Shown here: positions 1 through 7,043 of the stretch, piece by piece | Layout: each line of letters begins with the position of its first letter | Numbering within the stretch: the first letter of the stretch is position 1 | From: Acidimicrobiaceae bacterium | Lineage (GTDB): Bacteria > Actinomycetota > Acidimicrobiia > Acidimicrobiales > Palsa-688 | DNA: 10,483 nt | Direction of reading: 5' to 3' | Assembly: GCA_030838025.1 (NCBI GenBank) | Contig: JAUTXM010000316.1 | Location: forward strand, 1 to 10,483 | Notes under the pieces: model-generated | What the model saw: only the letters and a program-made list of their open reading frames with translations | What the model was told of the DNA's origin: nothing | Databases searched by the model: none | Translations under genes and position numbers: made by a program

Positions 1-2
1 CC

Positions 3-731
3 CGCGCCCTCGGCACCGGCATGATCTACCACTTCGCCTCGGAGATCGACGACGCCGTCTATTACGAGACCACCTTCGGGACGCGGTCGGTGGAGTGGGC
101 TTTGGCGCACGGCGTGCTCGGGCCCAACGTGGCGCTCATCAACGCCTGCTGGCTGTCCGACCGGGAGGTCTCCATATTGGCGTCGACCGGCACCTCGGTC
201 GTCTACAGCCCGACGGCGACCATGAAGATGGCGACCGGCGTGACGCCCGTGCCGGCCCTGCTGGCGGCCGGGGTCAACGTTTCGCTCGGCACCGACGGCG
301 GCGCCAACAACAACAGCCACGACATGATCCGGGAAATGAAAGCCGGATGCTTGGTACAGAACGTGACCACCCGACGGGCCGGCGCCCTCAGTGCCGAAGC
401 GGCTCTTGAACTGGCGACGATCGGCGGGGCCCGGGCGATCGGTCGGGCCGACGAGTTGGGATCGTTAGAGGTGGGAAAAAGGGCGGACGTGGTACTGGTC
501 GACCTGGATCGTCCCCACACCGTCCCCGTCGCGGACCCGGTGTCAAACCTGGTGTACGCGGCCAATGGCAGTGACGTCCATACCGTCCTGATCGACGGTC
601 AGGTCGTGGTGCGCGACCGGGTCGCGATGCGCGTGGATGAGGACGCGATCGTGGCCGAGGCCCGTGCCGCGGCCGCGAGGGTGGTCGGGAGCATCACGCC
701 GGCGCATCGCCCCCGCTGGCCCATTACCTGA
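3..731 (+). CDS. Amidohydrolase-superfamily protein, 5'-truncated by the window edge (SAH/MTA deaminase-TRZ/ATZ-like)
   Basis: This is the C-terminal ~242 residues of a metal-dependent hydrolase; the frame is open through the left edge, so the start and the N-terminal HxH metal motif lie outside. Visible family marks are YHFASE (His codon at 30-32, expected strand-5 metal ligand), the LGTDG motif (Asp codon at 294-296, strand-8 ligand) followed by NNNSHDM, and the C-terminal G-x-L-x-x-G-K-R-A-D-V-V-L-V-D segment that closes the composite beta-sandwich in this superfamily. The closest style is S-adenosylhomocysteine/methylthioadenosine deaminase and the TRZ/ATZ group. Two usual catalytic residues look replaced: strand-6 His is Asn (codon 141-143, in LINACWLSD) and the Glu of HxxE is Ser. 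The substrate cannot be named. It converges on the nucleoside operon, so a role with a purine or pyrimidine derivative is plausible but only by proximity. Confidence 0.85.
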   Translation, partial: RALGTGMIYHFASEIDDAVYYETTFGTRSVEWALAHGVLGPNVALINACWLSDREVSILASTGTSVVYSPTATMKMATGVTPVPALLAAGVNVSLGTDGGANNNSHDMIREMKAGCLVQNVTTRRAGALSAEAALELATIGGARAIGRADELGSLEVGKRADVVLVDLDRPHTVPVADPVSNLVYAANGSDVHTVLIDGQVVVRDRVAMRVDEDAIVAEARAAAARVVGSITPAHRPRWPIT

Positions 732-828
732 GGCGCCGCCTGCTTGCCGCGATCCATTGTTGCCACAAAGTGATGAAATATATACATCGAGTGACAAGAA
801 AGGATCTGGACTGGCGTGAGTTGAGTCG
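732..828. other. Convergent intergenic gap, no clear terminator
   Basis: These 97 bases separate the stop codons of the amidohydrolase gene (+) and deoA (-). The stretch is AT-richer than its surroundings, notably around 775-790. Only weak inverted repeats are visible: TTGT/ACAA around 758-769 and GATG/CATC flanking the AT patch. None has the strong GC stem plus U-tract of an intrinsic terminator, so termination here may be factor-dependent. I see no small gene in it. Confidence 0.5.
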
Positions 829-2118
829 TCAGAAGTGGATGTAGTCGATGATCAGGTCTCGGGGCGGGGGTGGCTCGGGACCGATATCGAATGCGCCGGT
901 CAGTGCATCGAGGGCAGCGGGCACCCGGGCCGGGTCGTCGATGGCCAACTCCATGACGGGCTGGCCCTCCTCGACCCATTCGCCGGGCTTGGCCCGGCAC
1001 CAGATTCCGGCCGTCTTGCTGACCGGGTCCTCTTTGCGCGCCCGGCCCGCACCGAGGCGCCATACCGCGTTGCCGACGGCGCGGGCGTCGAGGCGGGTCA
1101 CATATCCCGACTCTGGCGCTCGAACAGCCAGGTAGTCGGTGGCTCGGGGGAGCGTGGCGTCGGGATCGCCTCCTTGGGCGACAACCATGGCCCGCCATGT
1201 GGCCATGGCCCGACCGTCGTGGCGCACCGCGTCGGCGTCGGCATCGACGCCCGCTAAGGCCAGCATCTCTCGCGCCAGGGCGTGGGTGATGGTGACCAGG
1301 TCCTCGGGACCCTCGCCTCGAAGGACGTCGAGGGATTCCTCGACTTCGACGGCGTTGCCGACGGCCCGTCCGAGCGGCGTGTCCATGGCGGTGATGAGTG
1401 CCGAGGTGCGGACCCCGTTGGCCTGGCCGAGCTGGACCATCGTTTCGGCCAGCGCCCGCGCCTGGCCCAAGTCGGACATGAAGGCGCCGGTGCCGACCTT
1501 GACGTCGAGCACGAGGGCTTGGGTTCCCTCGGCGATCTTCTTGGACATGATCGAACTGGCGATGAGGGGGATGGACTCGACCGTGCCGGTCACATCCCGC
1601 AAGGCGTAGAGCTTGCGGTCAGCGGGGGCCAGGCGGGGACCGGCGGCACAGATGACACCCCCGACGTCCTGCAGGACACGGGTCATCTCGTCGGGCGGCA
1701 ACGCCGCCCGCCAGCCCGGTATGGATTCCATCTTGTCGAGGGTGCCGCCGGTGTGGCCCAGACCGCGTCCCGACAGTTGGGGCACGGCCGCCCCGCACGC
1801 CGCCACGATCGCGACCAGGGGGAGTGAGACCTTGTCACCCACACCGCCTGTGGAGTGCTTGTCCACGGTGGGCCGACCGACCGTGGACAAGTCGAGGCGC
1901 TCGCCCGAGGCCACCATGGCGTCGGTCCAGGTTGTCAGCTCGTCGGCGGTCATGCCCCGCCAGAAGATCGCCATGAGCAGTGCAGCCGCCTGTTCCTCGG
2001 CAATCGCGCCGGCGGTATAGGCCTCGAGGAACGACCGGATCTGCCCGTCGGTCAGGACCTCGCCGTCACGTTTGGCCTTGATGACGTCGACGGCGTGAAA
2101 GGCGATCACCGTGGTCAC
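829..2118 (-). CDS. deoA: Thymidine / pyrimidine-nucleoside phosphorylase
   Basis: This enzyme reversibly phosphorolyses pyrimidine (deoxy)nucleosides to free base plus (deoxy)ribose-1-phosphate in the cytoplasm. The 429-residue product matches the usual 430-440. Family signatures are clear: KHSTGG (87-92, phosphate binding), SGRGLGHTGGTLDKME (116-131) and the pyrimidine-contact set R174, S189 and K193, each shifted by three from E. coli R171, S186 and K190. Position 114, equivalent to E. coli Met111, is Gln. The GTG start at 2118 overlaps the stop of the upstream fusion gene as GTGA, implying translational coupling; a second in-frame GTG at 2109 is an alternative. The frame extends upstream to 2397, but that part is Arg/Pro-rich and lies antiparallel-free within the cytidine deaminase coding sequence in another frame, so it is rejected. 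It is the last gene of the operon. Whether it prefers thymidine or also takes uridine is open. Confidence 0.95.
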   Translation of the reverse strand: MTTVIAFHAVDVIKAKRDGEVLTDGQIRSFLEAYTAGAIAEEQAAALLMAIFWRGMTADELTTWTDAMVASGERLDLSTVGRPTVDKHSTGGVGDKVSLPLVAIVAACGAAVPQLSGRGLGHTGGTLDKMESIPGWRAALPPDEMTRVLQDVGGVICAAGPRLAPADRKLYALRDVTGTVESIPLIASSIMSKKIAEGTQALVLDVKVGTGAFMSDLGQARALAETMVQLGQANGVRTSALITAMDTPLGRAVGNAVEVEESLDVLRGEGPEDLVTITHALAREMLALAGVDADADAVRHDGRAMATWRAMVVAQGGDPDATLPRATDYLAVRAPESGYVTRLDARAVGNAVWRLGAGRARKEDPVSKTAGIWCRAKPGEWVEEGQPVMELAIDDPARVPAALDALTGAFDIGPEPPPPRDLIIDYIHF

Positions 2119-3449
2119 GACTCCTTTCGCGTGGCCAGCTCGCCTGAGCCGAAGGGCGCGGGCAGGAGTTCGCCGAGTCGAGCGGGATCGGCGGCAGGGC
2201 CTCGGTCGATCAGGAGGTCGGGGCCGCCGTTGTCGAGTAGGACCTGGCGGCACCGTCCGCAGGGCGTCAGCGGCTCGCCGTCGTGAGCGACCACGCTGAC
2301 CGCCACCAACCGGTCGGACCCCGCGGCCCGTAGCGCCGAGACCAATCCGCACTCGGCACACAAGGTGAGGCCGAACGACGCGTTCTCGACATTGCAACCG
2401 ATCAGCACCGCGCCGTTATCGGTCAACCCGGCCGCCCCGACGCGCAGCCCGGAGTAGGGGGCATAGGCCGTTGCCGACGCCGAACGAGCAGCGTGGCGCA
2501 GCCGCTCCCAGGGCAGTGCGGTGACGGCGCTTGGCGGCGCGGGGGCGAGGGAGGTCGCGGGGCGGAGGGGCGGGCGGCCGCCAACGCTTGCCATGGCTGC
2601 GGCGGCGGTCCGGGTCGCCGCCGCACACGCCTCCGGCAGGGCGGCGCCGTCGAGCCACGAATCGAGAAAGCCGGCACAGAAGGCGTCACCGGCGCCGGTC
2701 GGATCAACCACCCCCCCGTCGCTCGGGGGGCACACCACCACCGCCGGTCCGGTGGCCGCGATCGCGCCTTCGGGCCCCAGCTTCAGTACCACCACGCCAA
2801 ACTGCTGGAGGAGGCCGGCGATCACGTCGTCGCGGCTGGCAGTGACGTCCAAACCAACCACGATTCGGCCCTCGTCGGGATTGGCGAAAATGACGTCGGC
2901 ACCGGCAGTCCAGTCGAGGAACTCGGACCCGAACCCGCCCAGGAAGCCGGCCGTGCCCACGTCGACCGACCGGCTCAGGCCGCGGGTCGCGGCGGCCTGC
3001 CAGAGCGAGGCGACGGCCGCTCGGGCAGCCGGTTCAATGAGGGCGTGCCCGGTGACATGGAGATGGCTCATCCCGTCGAGCAGGCCAGTCGTCAGGTCGT
3101 CGGCGGCGAGGCGGGCGTTGGCCCCCCGATCGGTGAACATCGAACGGGTGCCGTCGTCGCCCACGACGACGACGATGGACCCGGTCGCCACGTCGGGATC
3201 GACGGCGAGCGCGGTGTCGACTCCCGCCTGGGCCAGCAATGCGACGTGCAACCCGGCGTCGGCGATCCCCACCCGTCCCGCCAGGCGGACCGAGACGCCG
3301 AGCGCCGCCAGCCAGGCCGCTTGGTTGGCCCCCGATCCACCGGGCACGAAGCTGACCTCCGCTGCAATGTCGGTGTCCAGCGCAGACGGCCCCGTGGGCC
3401 GCACCACCACGTCGTTGATCACGTCGCCGACGACGAGGACGCCGCTCAT
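2115..3449 (-). CDS. Fused PfkB-family kinase (probable pseudouridine kinase) - cytidine deaminase
   Basis: One uninterrupted 444-residue frame holds two complete enzymes. Residues 1 to ~292 are a PfkB/ribokinase-fold kinase: the N-terminal substrate region GDVINDVVV, the first signature PGGSGANQA (36-44) and the second signature DPTGAGDAFCAGF (249-261) with catalytic-base candidate Asp255. After a Pro/Ala-rich linker (~293-312), residues ~313-436 are a homotetramer-type cytidine deaminase: YAPYSGLRVGAA, then CAE (Cys364 zinc ligand, Glu366 proton shuttle), PCGRC (Cys397 and Cys400 zinc ligands) and the usual LLPAPFG end. Both active sites look intact. psuG ends 15 bases upstream, so the kinase is best read as PsuK, which makes pseudouridine-5'-phosphate for PsuG; ribokinase or another nucleoside kinase is possible. 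The deaminase converts cytidine/deoxycytidine to uridine/deoxyuridine, substrates for the DeoA encoded next. The ATG at 3449 has no strong Shine-Dalgarno sequence. Met286 is a conceivable internal start, but it lies in the kinase's last helix. Confidence 0.93.
   Translation of the reverse strand: MSGVLVVGDVINDVVVRPTGPSALDTDIAAEVSFVPGGSGANQAAWLAALGVSVRLAGRVGIADAGLHVALLAQAGVDTALAVDPDVATGSIVVVVGDDGTRSMFTDRGANARLAADDLTTGLLDGMSHLHVTGHALIEPAARAAVASLWQAAATRGLSRSVDVGTAGFLGGFGSEFLDWTAGADVIFANPDEGRIVVGLDVTASRDDVIAGLLQQFGVVVLKLGPEGAIAATGPAVVVCPPSDGGVVDPTGAGDAFCAGFLDSWLDGAALPEACAAATRTAAAAMASVGGRPPLRPATSLAPAPPSAVTALPWERLRHAARSASATAYAPYSGLRVGAAGLTDNGAVLIGCNVENASFGLTLCAECGLVSALRAAGSDRLVAVSVVAHDGEPLTPCGRCRQVLLDNGGPDLLIDRGPAADPARLGELLPAPFGSGELATRKES
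2121..2127 (-). promoter_or_regulatory. Shine-Dalgarno site for deoA
   Basis: On the minus strand this reads AAAGGAG, the best ribosome-binding sequence among the internal operon genes, embedded in the last codons of the kinase-deaminase gene. It lies only 2 bases before the overlapping GTG at 2118 but 11 bases before the second GTG at 2109. Both spacings are marginal, so the deoA start could be either; the difference is three residues. Confidence 0.6.
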
Positions 3450-3464
3450 TTGGCCGAGCCCGAT

Positions 3465-4391
3465 CTACCCATGGGCCGACCACGCCAATGCAATGCGGCC
3501 GGCCAGCGACACGTTGTTGCGCACCGCAGCAATGTTGGCCGCCAGGCTCGCGCCACCCGTTGCCTGGTACAGACGATCGAGCAGGTAAGGGGTGATGGCC
3601 GGGCCCCGGATTCCTTCGGCGGCCGCGCTGGCCAGGGCCTCGACGATGATTCGGTCATGCACTGCCGGGTCGAGCTGCTCGGCCTCGGGCAGCGGGTTGG
3701 CCACGACCAGCGCCCCGGGAAGGCAAAGCGCCCGGGCGGCGGCCATCACGTTCACCACCTCGTCGGGCCCCGTCACCGAAACCTCGATCTCCTCGCCCGA
3801 GTCGGTCACGTAAAAGCCGGGGAACGACCGTGTGCGAAATCCCACGACCGTGACCCCGAGGGTCTCGAGCCGTTCAAGGGTCGCGGGCACGTCGAGGATC
3901 GACTTGACCCCGGCGCAGACAACGGTGATCGGGATCTGGGCCAACATTGGCAGGTCGGCGGACTCGTCGAAGGTCTGGGCGGCGCCGCGATGGACCCCGC
4001 CGATTCCGCCGGTGGCGAAGACCCGGATTCCGACATGATGCGCGAGCCAAGCGGTGGCGGCCACGGTCGTTCCGCCACTCGCCTGCTGGGCCATGACGAT
4101 CGGCAGGTCCCGCACGCTCACCTTGGTGGCGCCCACCCCGCCGGCCAACTCCTGCAACTCGGCTGCGCTCAGCCCCACCGTAGGAACGCCGCCGACCACA
4201 CCCACCGTCGCGGGCACCACCGCCAGATCCCGCAGGAGATCCTCGAGCTCGATCGCCACTTCGAGGTTGAGGGGCCGCGGCAGGCCGTGGGTGATGATGG
4301 CCGACTCCAAGGCCACCAGGGGACGGCCGTCCGCCAGGGCGGACGCGACCGCACGTCCCACGGCCACTGCCGGCGGTCGCAGGGCCGTCAC
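3465..4391 (-). CDS. psuG: Pseudouridine-5'-phosphate glycosidase
   Basis: PsuG cleaves the C-C glycosidic bond of pseudouridine-5'-phosphate, giving uracil and ribose-5-phosphate, in the cytoplasm. At 308 residues it is close to the E. coli enzyme (312). The conserved elements are in register: ALESAIITHGLPRP with Glu29 (E. coli Glu31), ATKVSVRDLP with Lys90 (Lys93), TFDESADLP with Asp146 (the metal-site Asp149), CAGVKSILD with Lys163 (the Schiff-base Lys166), and the C-terminal SLAANIAAVRNNVSLA containing the conserved Asn. All expected catalytic residues are present. The GTG start at 4391 overlaps the TGA of the upstream permease gene as GTGA, indicating co-translation with the transporter. 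The next gene, 15 bases downstream, encodes the kinase that would supply its substrate. Identification is firm; flux direction in vivo is assumed catabolic because pseudouridine monophosphate cleavage is favoured. Confidence 0.97.
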   Translation of the reverse strand: MTALRPPAVAVGRAVASALADGRPLVALESAIITHGLPRPLNLEVAIELEDLLRDLAVVPATVGVVGGVPTVGLSAAELQELAGGVGATKVSVRDLPIVMAQQASGGTTVAATAWLAHHVGIRVFATGGIGGVHRGAAQTFDESADLPMLAQIPITVVCAGVKSILDVPATLERLETLGVTVVGFRTRSFPGFYVTDSGEEIEVSVTGPDEVVNVMAAARALCLPGALVVANPLPEAEQLDPAVHDRIIVEALASAAAEGIRGPAITPYLLDRLYQATGGASLAANIAAVRNNVSLAGRIALAWSAHG

Positions 4392-5680
4392 TGTTTTACG
4401 TAGGGCTGACCGTCGGCCTTGGGCGGCCGCACCCGCCCGACCATCCCGGCCACCACCACGATGGTGGCGACATAGGGGACCATCAGCAGGAAGTCAGACG
4501 GGATCGAGGTGCCGAGCACGGACAGAATGTTCTGCACCGCGTCGGCGAAGCCGAACAAGAGCGCACCGAACATGGCCCCGATCGGCGTCCAGCGGCCGAA
4601 AATCACCGCCGCCAGCGCGATGAAGCCCTTGCCCGACGACACGTTCTTGCCGAACGGGCCGACCGACCCGATGGTCAGGTAGGCGCCCCCGATCCCCGCC
4701 ACCAGACCGCCCAGCATCACGTTGCAATAGCGAACGCCGAGGACCCGAATCCCGACGGTCTCCGCGGCCACGGGGTGCTCGCCCACCGCCCGCACCCGCA
4801 GCCCCCAGCGAGTCCGGAACAGCCCGACCTGAACCGCGATCAAGATGGCGTAGGTCAGGTAAAGAAAGATCGACGAGTCGAAGAGCACCGGCCCGAGGAT
4901 CGGGATCTTGGAGAGCAACGGGATCGAGATTCGCGAGAACACCGCAGGGGCGTTGAGGGTGTTCTGGTACTTCACCAGGACCCGGTCGTAGAGATAGCCG
5001 GTCAAGCCGGTGGCCAGGACGTTGAGCACGACTCCGACGACAATCTGGTTGACGGCGTAGCGGATGGCGAACACCGCCAGGATGAGGCCCAGCAGCGCCC
5101 CGGCCAAGGCCGCCGCGAGCAGCCCGAGGTACAGCGAATGGCTGGCGCTGGCGACCATCGCGCCGGCGAACGCACCGAACAACAGCTGACCCTCGATGGC
5201 AATGTTGACGACGCCGGCGCGCTCACAGAGGCAGCCGGCCAAAGCTCCGAGCACGATCGGTATGGATCGGTCGACCGAGCTCTGGAGCAGGCCGACCAGG
5301 CTCATCGACTTGCCCGCCGACGCCCAGCAGAGGAACGAGAGCATGAACAGCACGCCGCTGCCCACGATGACGGCCCGGCGCGCCGCCTTTCCGAGGTCGG
5401 CCCGCAGCCACAATCCCGCCAGGACCAAGGTGATCATTCCGGCGACGATGGCGGTCGGGCCGGGCGGCAGTTTCAGTGGCGACAGCCGCACCGACGCCCC
5501 GGCGAGGGTGAGGCCCAGGCGAGCGTCGCCCGATCGCGCCTCGAGGCCGAAACCCACGATGTCGACGAGTCCCAGCACGCCGATGACGCCGCCGCCGACG
5601 GTCTTCTTGCTGAGGCGCCGGCCTCGCCGGGTGACAGGTGACGCCGTGGGCGGCAAGGAAGGAGCGAGCGTGGTGGTCAC
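4388..5680 (-). CDS. Nucleoside-type ABC transporter permease 2
   Basis: This is an inner-membrane permease of the BPD_transp_2 family (430 residues) paired with the BMP-type binding protein and ATPase of this operon, as in Bacillus NupNOPQ or streptococcal RnsABCD. The core begins near residue 130; the conserved CERAGVVNIAIEGQLLFGA segment (NIAIEG at 159-164) and the cytoplasmic coupling-loop motif RAVGEHPVAAETVGI are visible, with many hydrophobic segments to the C-terminus. The first ~125 residues carry a basic, Ser/Thr/Pro-containing N-terminus and three additional hydrophobic stretches (about 31-48, 72-92 and 103-122) that short homologues lack. The GTG at 5680 is chosen because the frame upstream offers no better start after the permease 1 stop 16 bases away; no clear Shine-Dalgarno sequence is present. 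The stop overlaps the psuG start by four bases. Substrate specificity rests on context. Confidence 0.92.
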   Translation of the reverse strand: MTTTLAPSLPPTASPVTRRGRRLSKKTVGGGVIGVLGLVDIVGFGLEARSGDARLGLTLAGASVRLSPLKLPPGPTAIVAGMITLVLAGLWLRADLGKAARRAVIVGSGVLFMLSFLCWASAGKSMSLVGLLQSSVDRSIPIVLGALAGCLCERAGVVNIAIEGQLLFGAFAGAMVASASHSLYLGLLAAALAGALLGLILAVFAIRYAVNQIVVGVVLNVLATGLTGYLYDRVLVKYQNTLNAPAVFSRISIPLLSKIPILGPVLFDSSIFLYLTYAILIAVQVGLFRTRWGLRVRAVGEHPVAAETVGIRVLGVRYCNVMLGGLVAGIGGAYLTIGSVGPFGKNVSSGKGFIALAAVIFGRWTPIGAMFGALLFGFADAVQNILSVLGTSIPSDFLLMVPYVATIVVVAGMVGRVRPPKADGQPYVKQ

Positions 5681-5696
5681 GGGGCGCTCATTTGGT

Positions 5697-7043
5697 TCAC
5701 GCCCCGACGACTTTCAAGGCGGCCCGTCTCTCGGGTCCGGATCGTTGCCCTCGGAGCCGAAACATCGTCCGGACCAACGGCGGGGCGGCAATGAACAGCA
5801 CGATCAGCGCCTGGATCACGATCACGATGTCGATCGGTGTCTGGGTCGCCGCTTGCATCTGCACACCTCCGGCGTGCAGCGCGCCGAACAGCAACGACGC
5901 CAGGACCACGCCGAGTGCGGTGCCCCGTCCGAGCAGGGCAACGGTGATGGCATCGAAGCCGTACGTTCCATAGATGCCTGGCGTGAGCGAGTAGTCGGTC
6001 CCGAGGACCACCGCCGCCCCAGCCAGACCTGCCAGGGCGCCGGCGACGAGCATGACCACGATGTATCCCCGCTCGACGTTCATACCGGCCGCCCGGGCTG
6101 CGTCGGGGTTGGCCCCGATGGTACGGAACTCGAAGCCGAGGGTGCTGCGTTTGATGATCCACGACACAGCCACGGCGGCACCGATGGCCAGGACGAACCC
6201 GAAGTTCACCCGGAGGGTGCCGCCCAACAGGTGGGGCAGCCGGGCCGTTCCGTGCACGACCCGGCTGATCGGGTCGATGCGTTTGGGCCGGCGGAAGGCG
6301 TGGGTGCCGAGCAGGTACAGCAGCAGGAACTGGGCCACGTAGTTGAACATGATGGTGACGATCACCTCGTTGGCCCCGGTCCGGGCTCGTAGGAAGCCGA
6401 CCAGCCACCCGCAGACCGCACCTCCGGCCAGCCCCCCGGCGATGGCGACCACCACGTGAATCACGGGCGGAAGTTGCACCGCGAAGCCGATCCAGCCCGC
6501 CACCACCGCGCCACCGATGAACTGGCCGGTACCACCGATGTTGAACAGGCCGCAACGGAAGGGAAGCATCACCGCCAGGCCGGCCAAGATCAGTGGGGTG
6601 GCGTTGACAAGGGTCTCGGAGAGGGGCTCGAACACCGCAGTTATCGATCCGCCGTGGAACGCCGCCGACACGGTGTGGATGTCGACGATGGATCCGCGGA
6701 ACATGGCCGTATAGGCGCCGCTGGCCGACGACCAGGCGGCTCCGAGCGCCCCGCCGGGCGCCGAGAAGAAGTGGCCGAACTTGGGCAGCACGACAGGGTC
6801 GGTGAAGGCGATCAGGAGGCCCCCGACGACTATCGCCGCCACGAACGCCAGGAGCGTCACGGTGACGCTGTTGCCCTCGACCACCGCGTCGAAGACCACC
6901 TTGCGCCAGCGCCCAGCGTCAGCCTCGATTCCGCCCGCCTCGACACCCGCCGGCCGAGGTGGCTCCACCTCAGGCGGCTCGACGCCCGGCTCATCGCCAG
7001 GCGGTTCGACCGGAGGCCCCGGAGGCCGATCGGGCGGGGTCAT
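5697..7043 (-). CDS. Nucleoside-type ABC transporter permease 1 with Pro/Glu-rich N-terminal tail
   Basis: This is the second membrane subunit of the BMP/ABC nucleoside importer (448 residues, BPD_transp_2 family). Family hallmarks are CGLFNIGGTGQFIGGA (NIGGTGQ at 168-174), GANEVIVTIMFNYVA (223-237) and the coupling-loop sequence RTIGANPDAARAAGM. A first hydrophobic helix lies at about 60-80, followed by a long segment with few charges before the transport core. Residues 1-32 contain 14 prolines in PP-x-E-PP-like spacing with acidic residues, a cytoplasmic low-complexity tail not expected in short homologues. The ATG at 7043 overlaps the ATPase stop as ATGA, which supports this start and coupling to the ATPase. 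Permease 2 follows after a 16-base gap. The family transports purine or pyrimidine nucleosides in characterised cases; here the operon content points to pyrimidine nucleosides and pseudouridine. Confidence 0.93.
   Translation of the reverse strand: MTPPDRPPGPPVEPPGDEPGVEPPEVEPPRPAGVEAGGIEADAGRWRKVVFDAVVEGNSVTVTLLAFVAAIVVGGLLIAFTDPVVLPKFGHFFSAPGGALGAAWSSASGAYTAMFRGSIVDIHTVSAAFHGGSITAVFEPLSETLVNATPLILAGLAVMLPFRCGLFNIGGTGQFIGGAVVAGWIGFAVQLPPVIHVVVAIAGGLAGGAVCGWLVGFLRARTGANEVIVTIMFNYVAQFLLLYLLGTHAFRRPKRIDPISRVVHGTARLPHLLGGTLRVNFGFVLAIGAAVAVSWIIKRSTLGFEFRTIGANPDAARAAGMNVERGYIVVMLVAGALAGLAGAAVVLGTDYSLTPGIYGTYGFDAITVALLGRGTALGVVLASLLFGALHAGGVQMQAATQTPIDIVIVIQALIVLFIAAPPLVRTMFRLRGQRSGPERRAALKVVGA

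Noticed and set aside
732..828. Bidirectional intrinsic terminator between the convergent genes
   Set aside because: Inverted repeats are only four bases long and there is no T-run after a GC stem.
2119..2397. N-terminal extension of the deoA frame
   Set aside because: It would overlap the cytidine deaminase domain by 280 bases in another frame, is Arg/Pro-rich, and the family length is met from the GTG at 2118.
2493..4403. Long open frame on the plus strand (636 codons) antisense to the kinase-deaminase and psuG genes
   Set aside because: It is a product of the high GC third-position bias of the minus-strand genes; the translation is low-complexity Gly/Arg/His/Asp-rich with no motif, while the minus strand carries complete enzyme signatures.
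5677..5690. ATG at 5690 as the start of permease 2
   Set aside because: It is in a different frame and meets a stop after four codons; the GTG at 5680 is in the permease frame.
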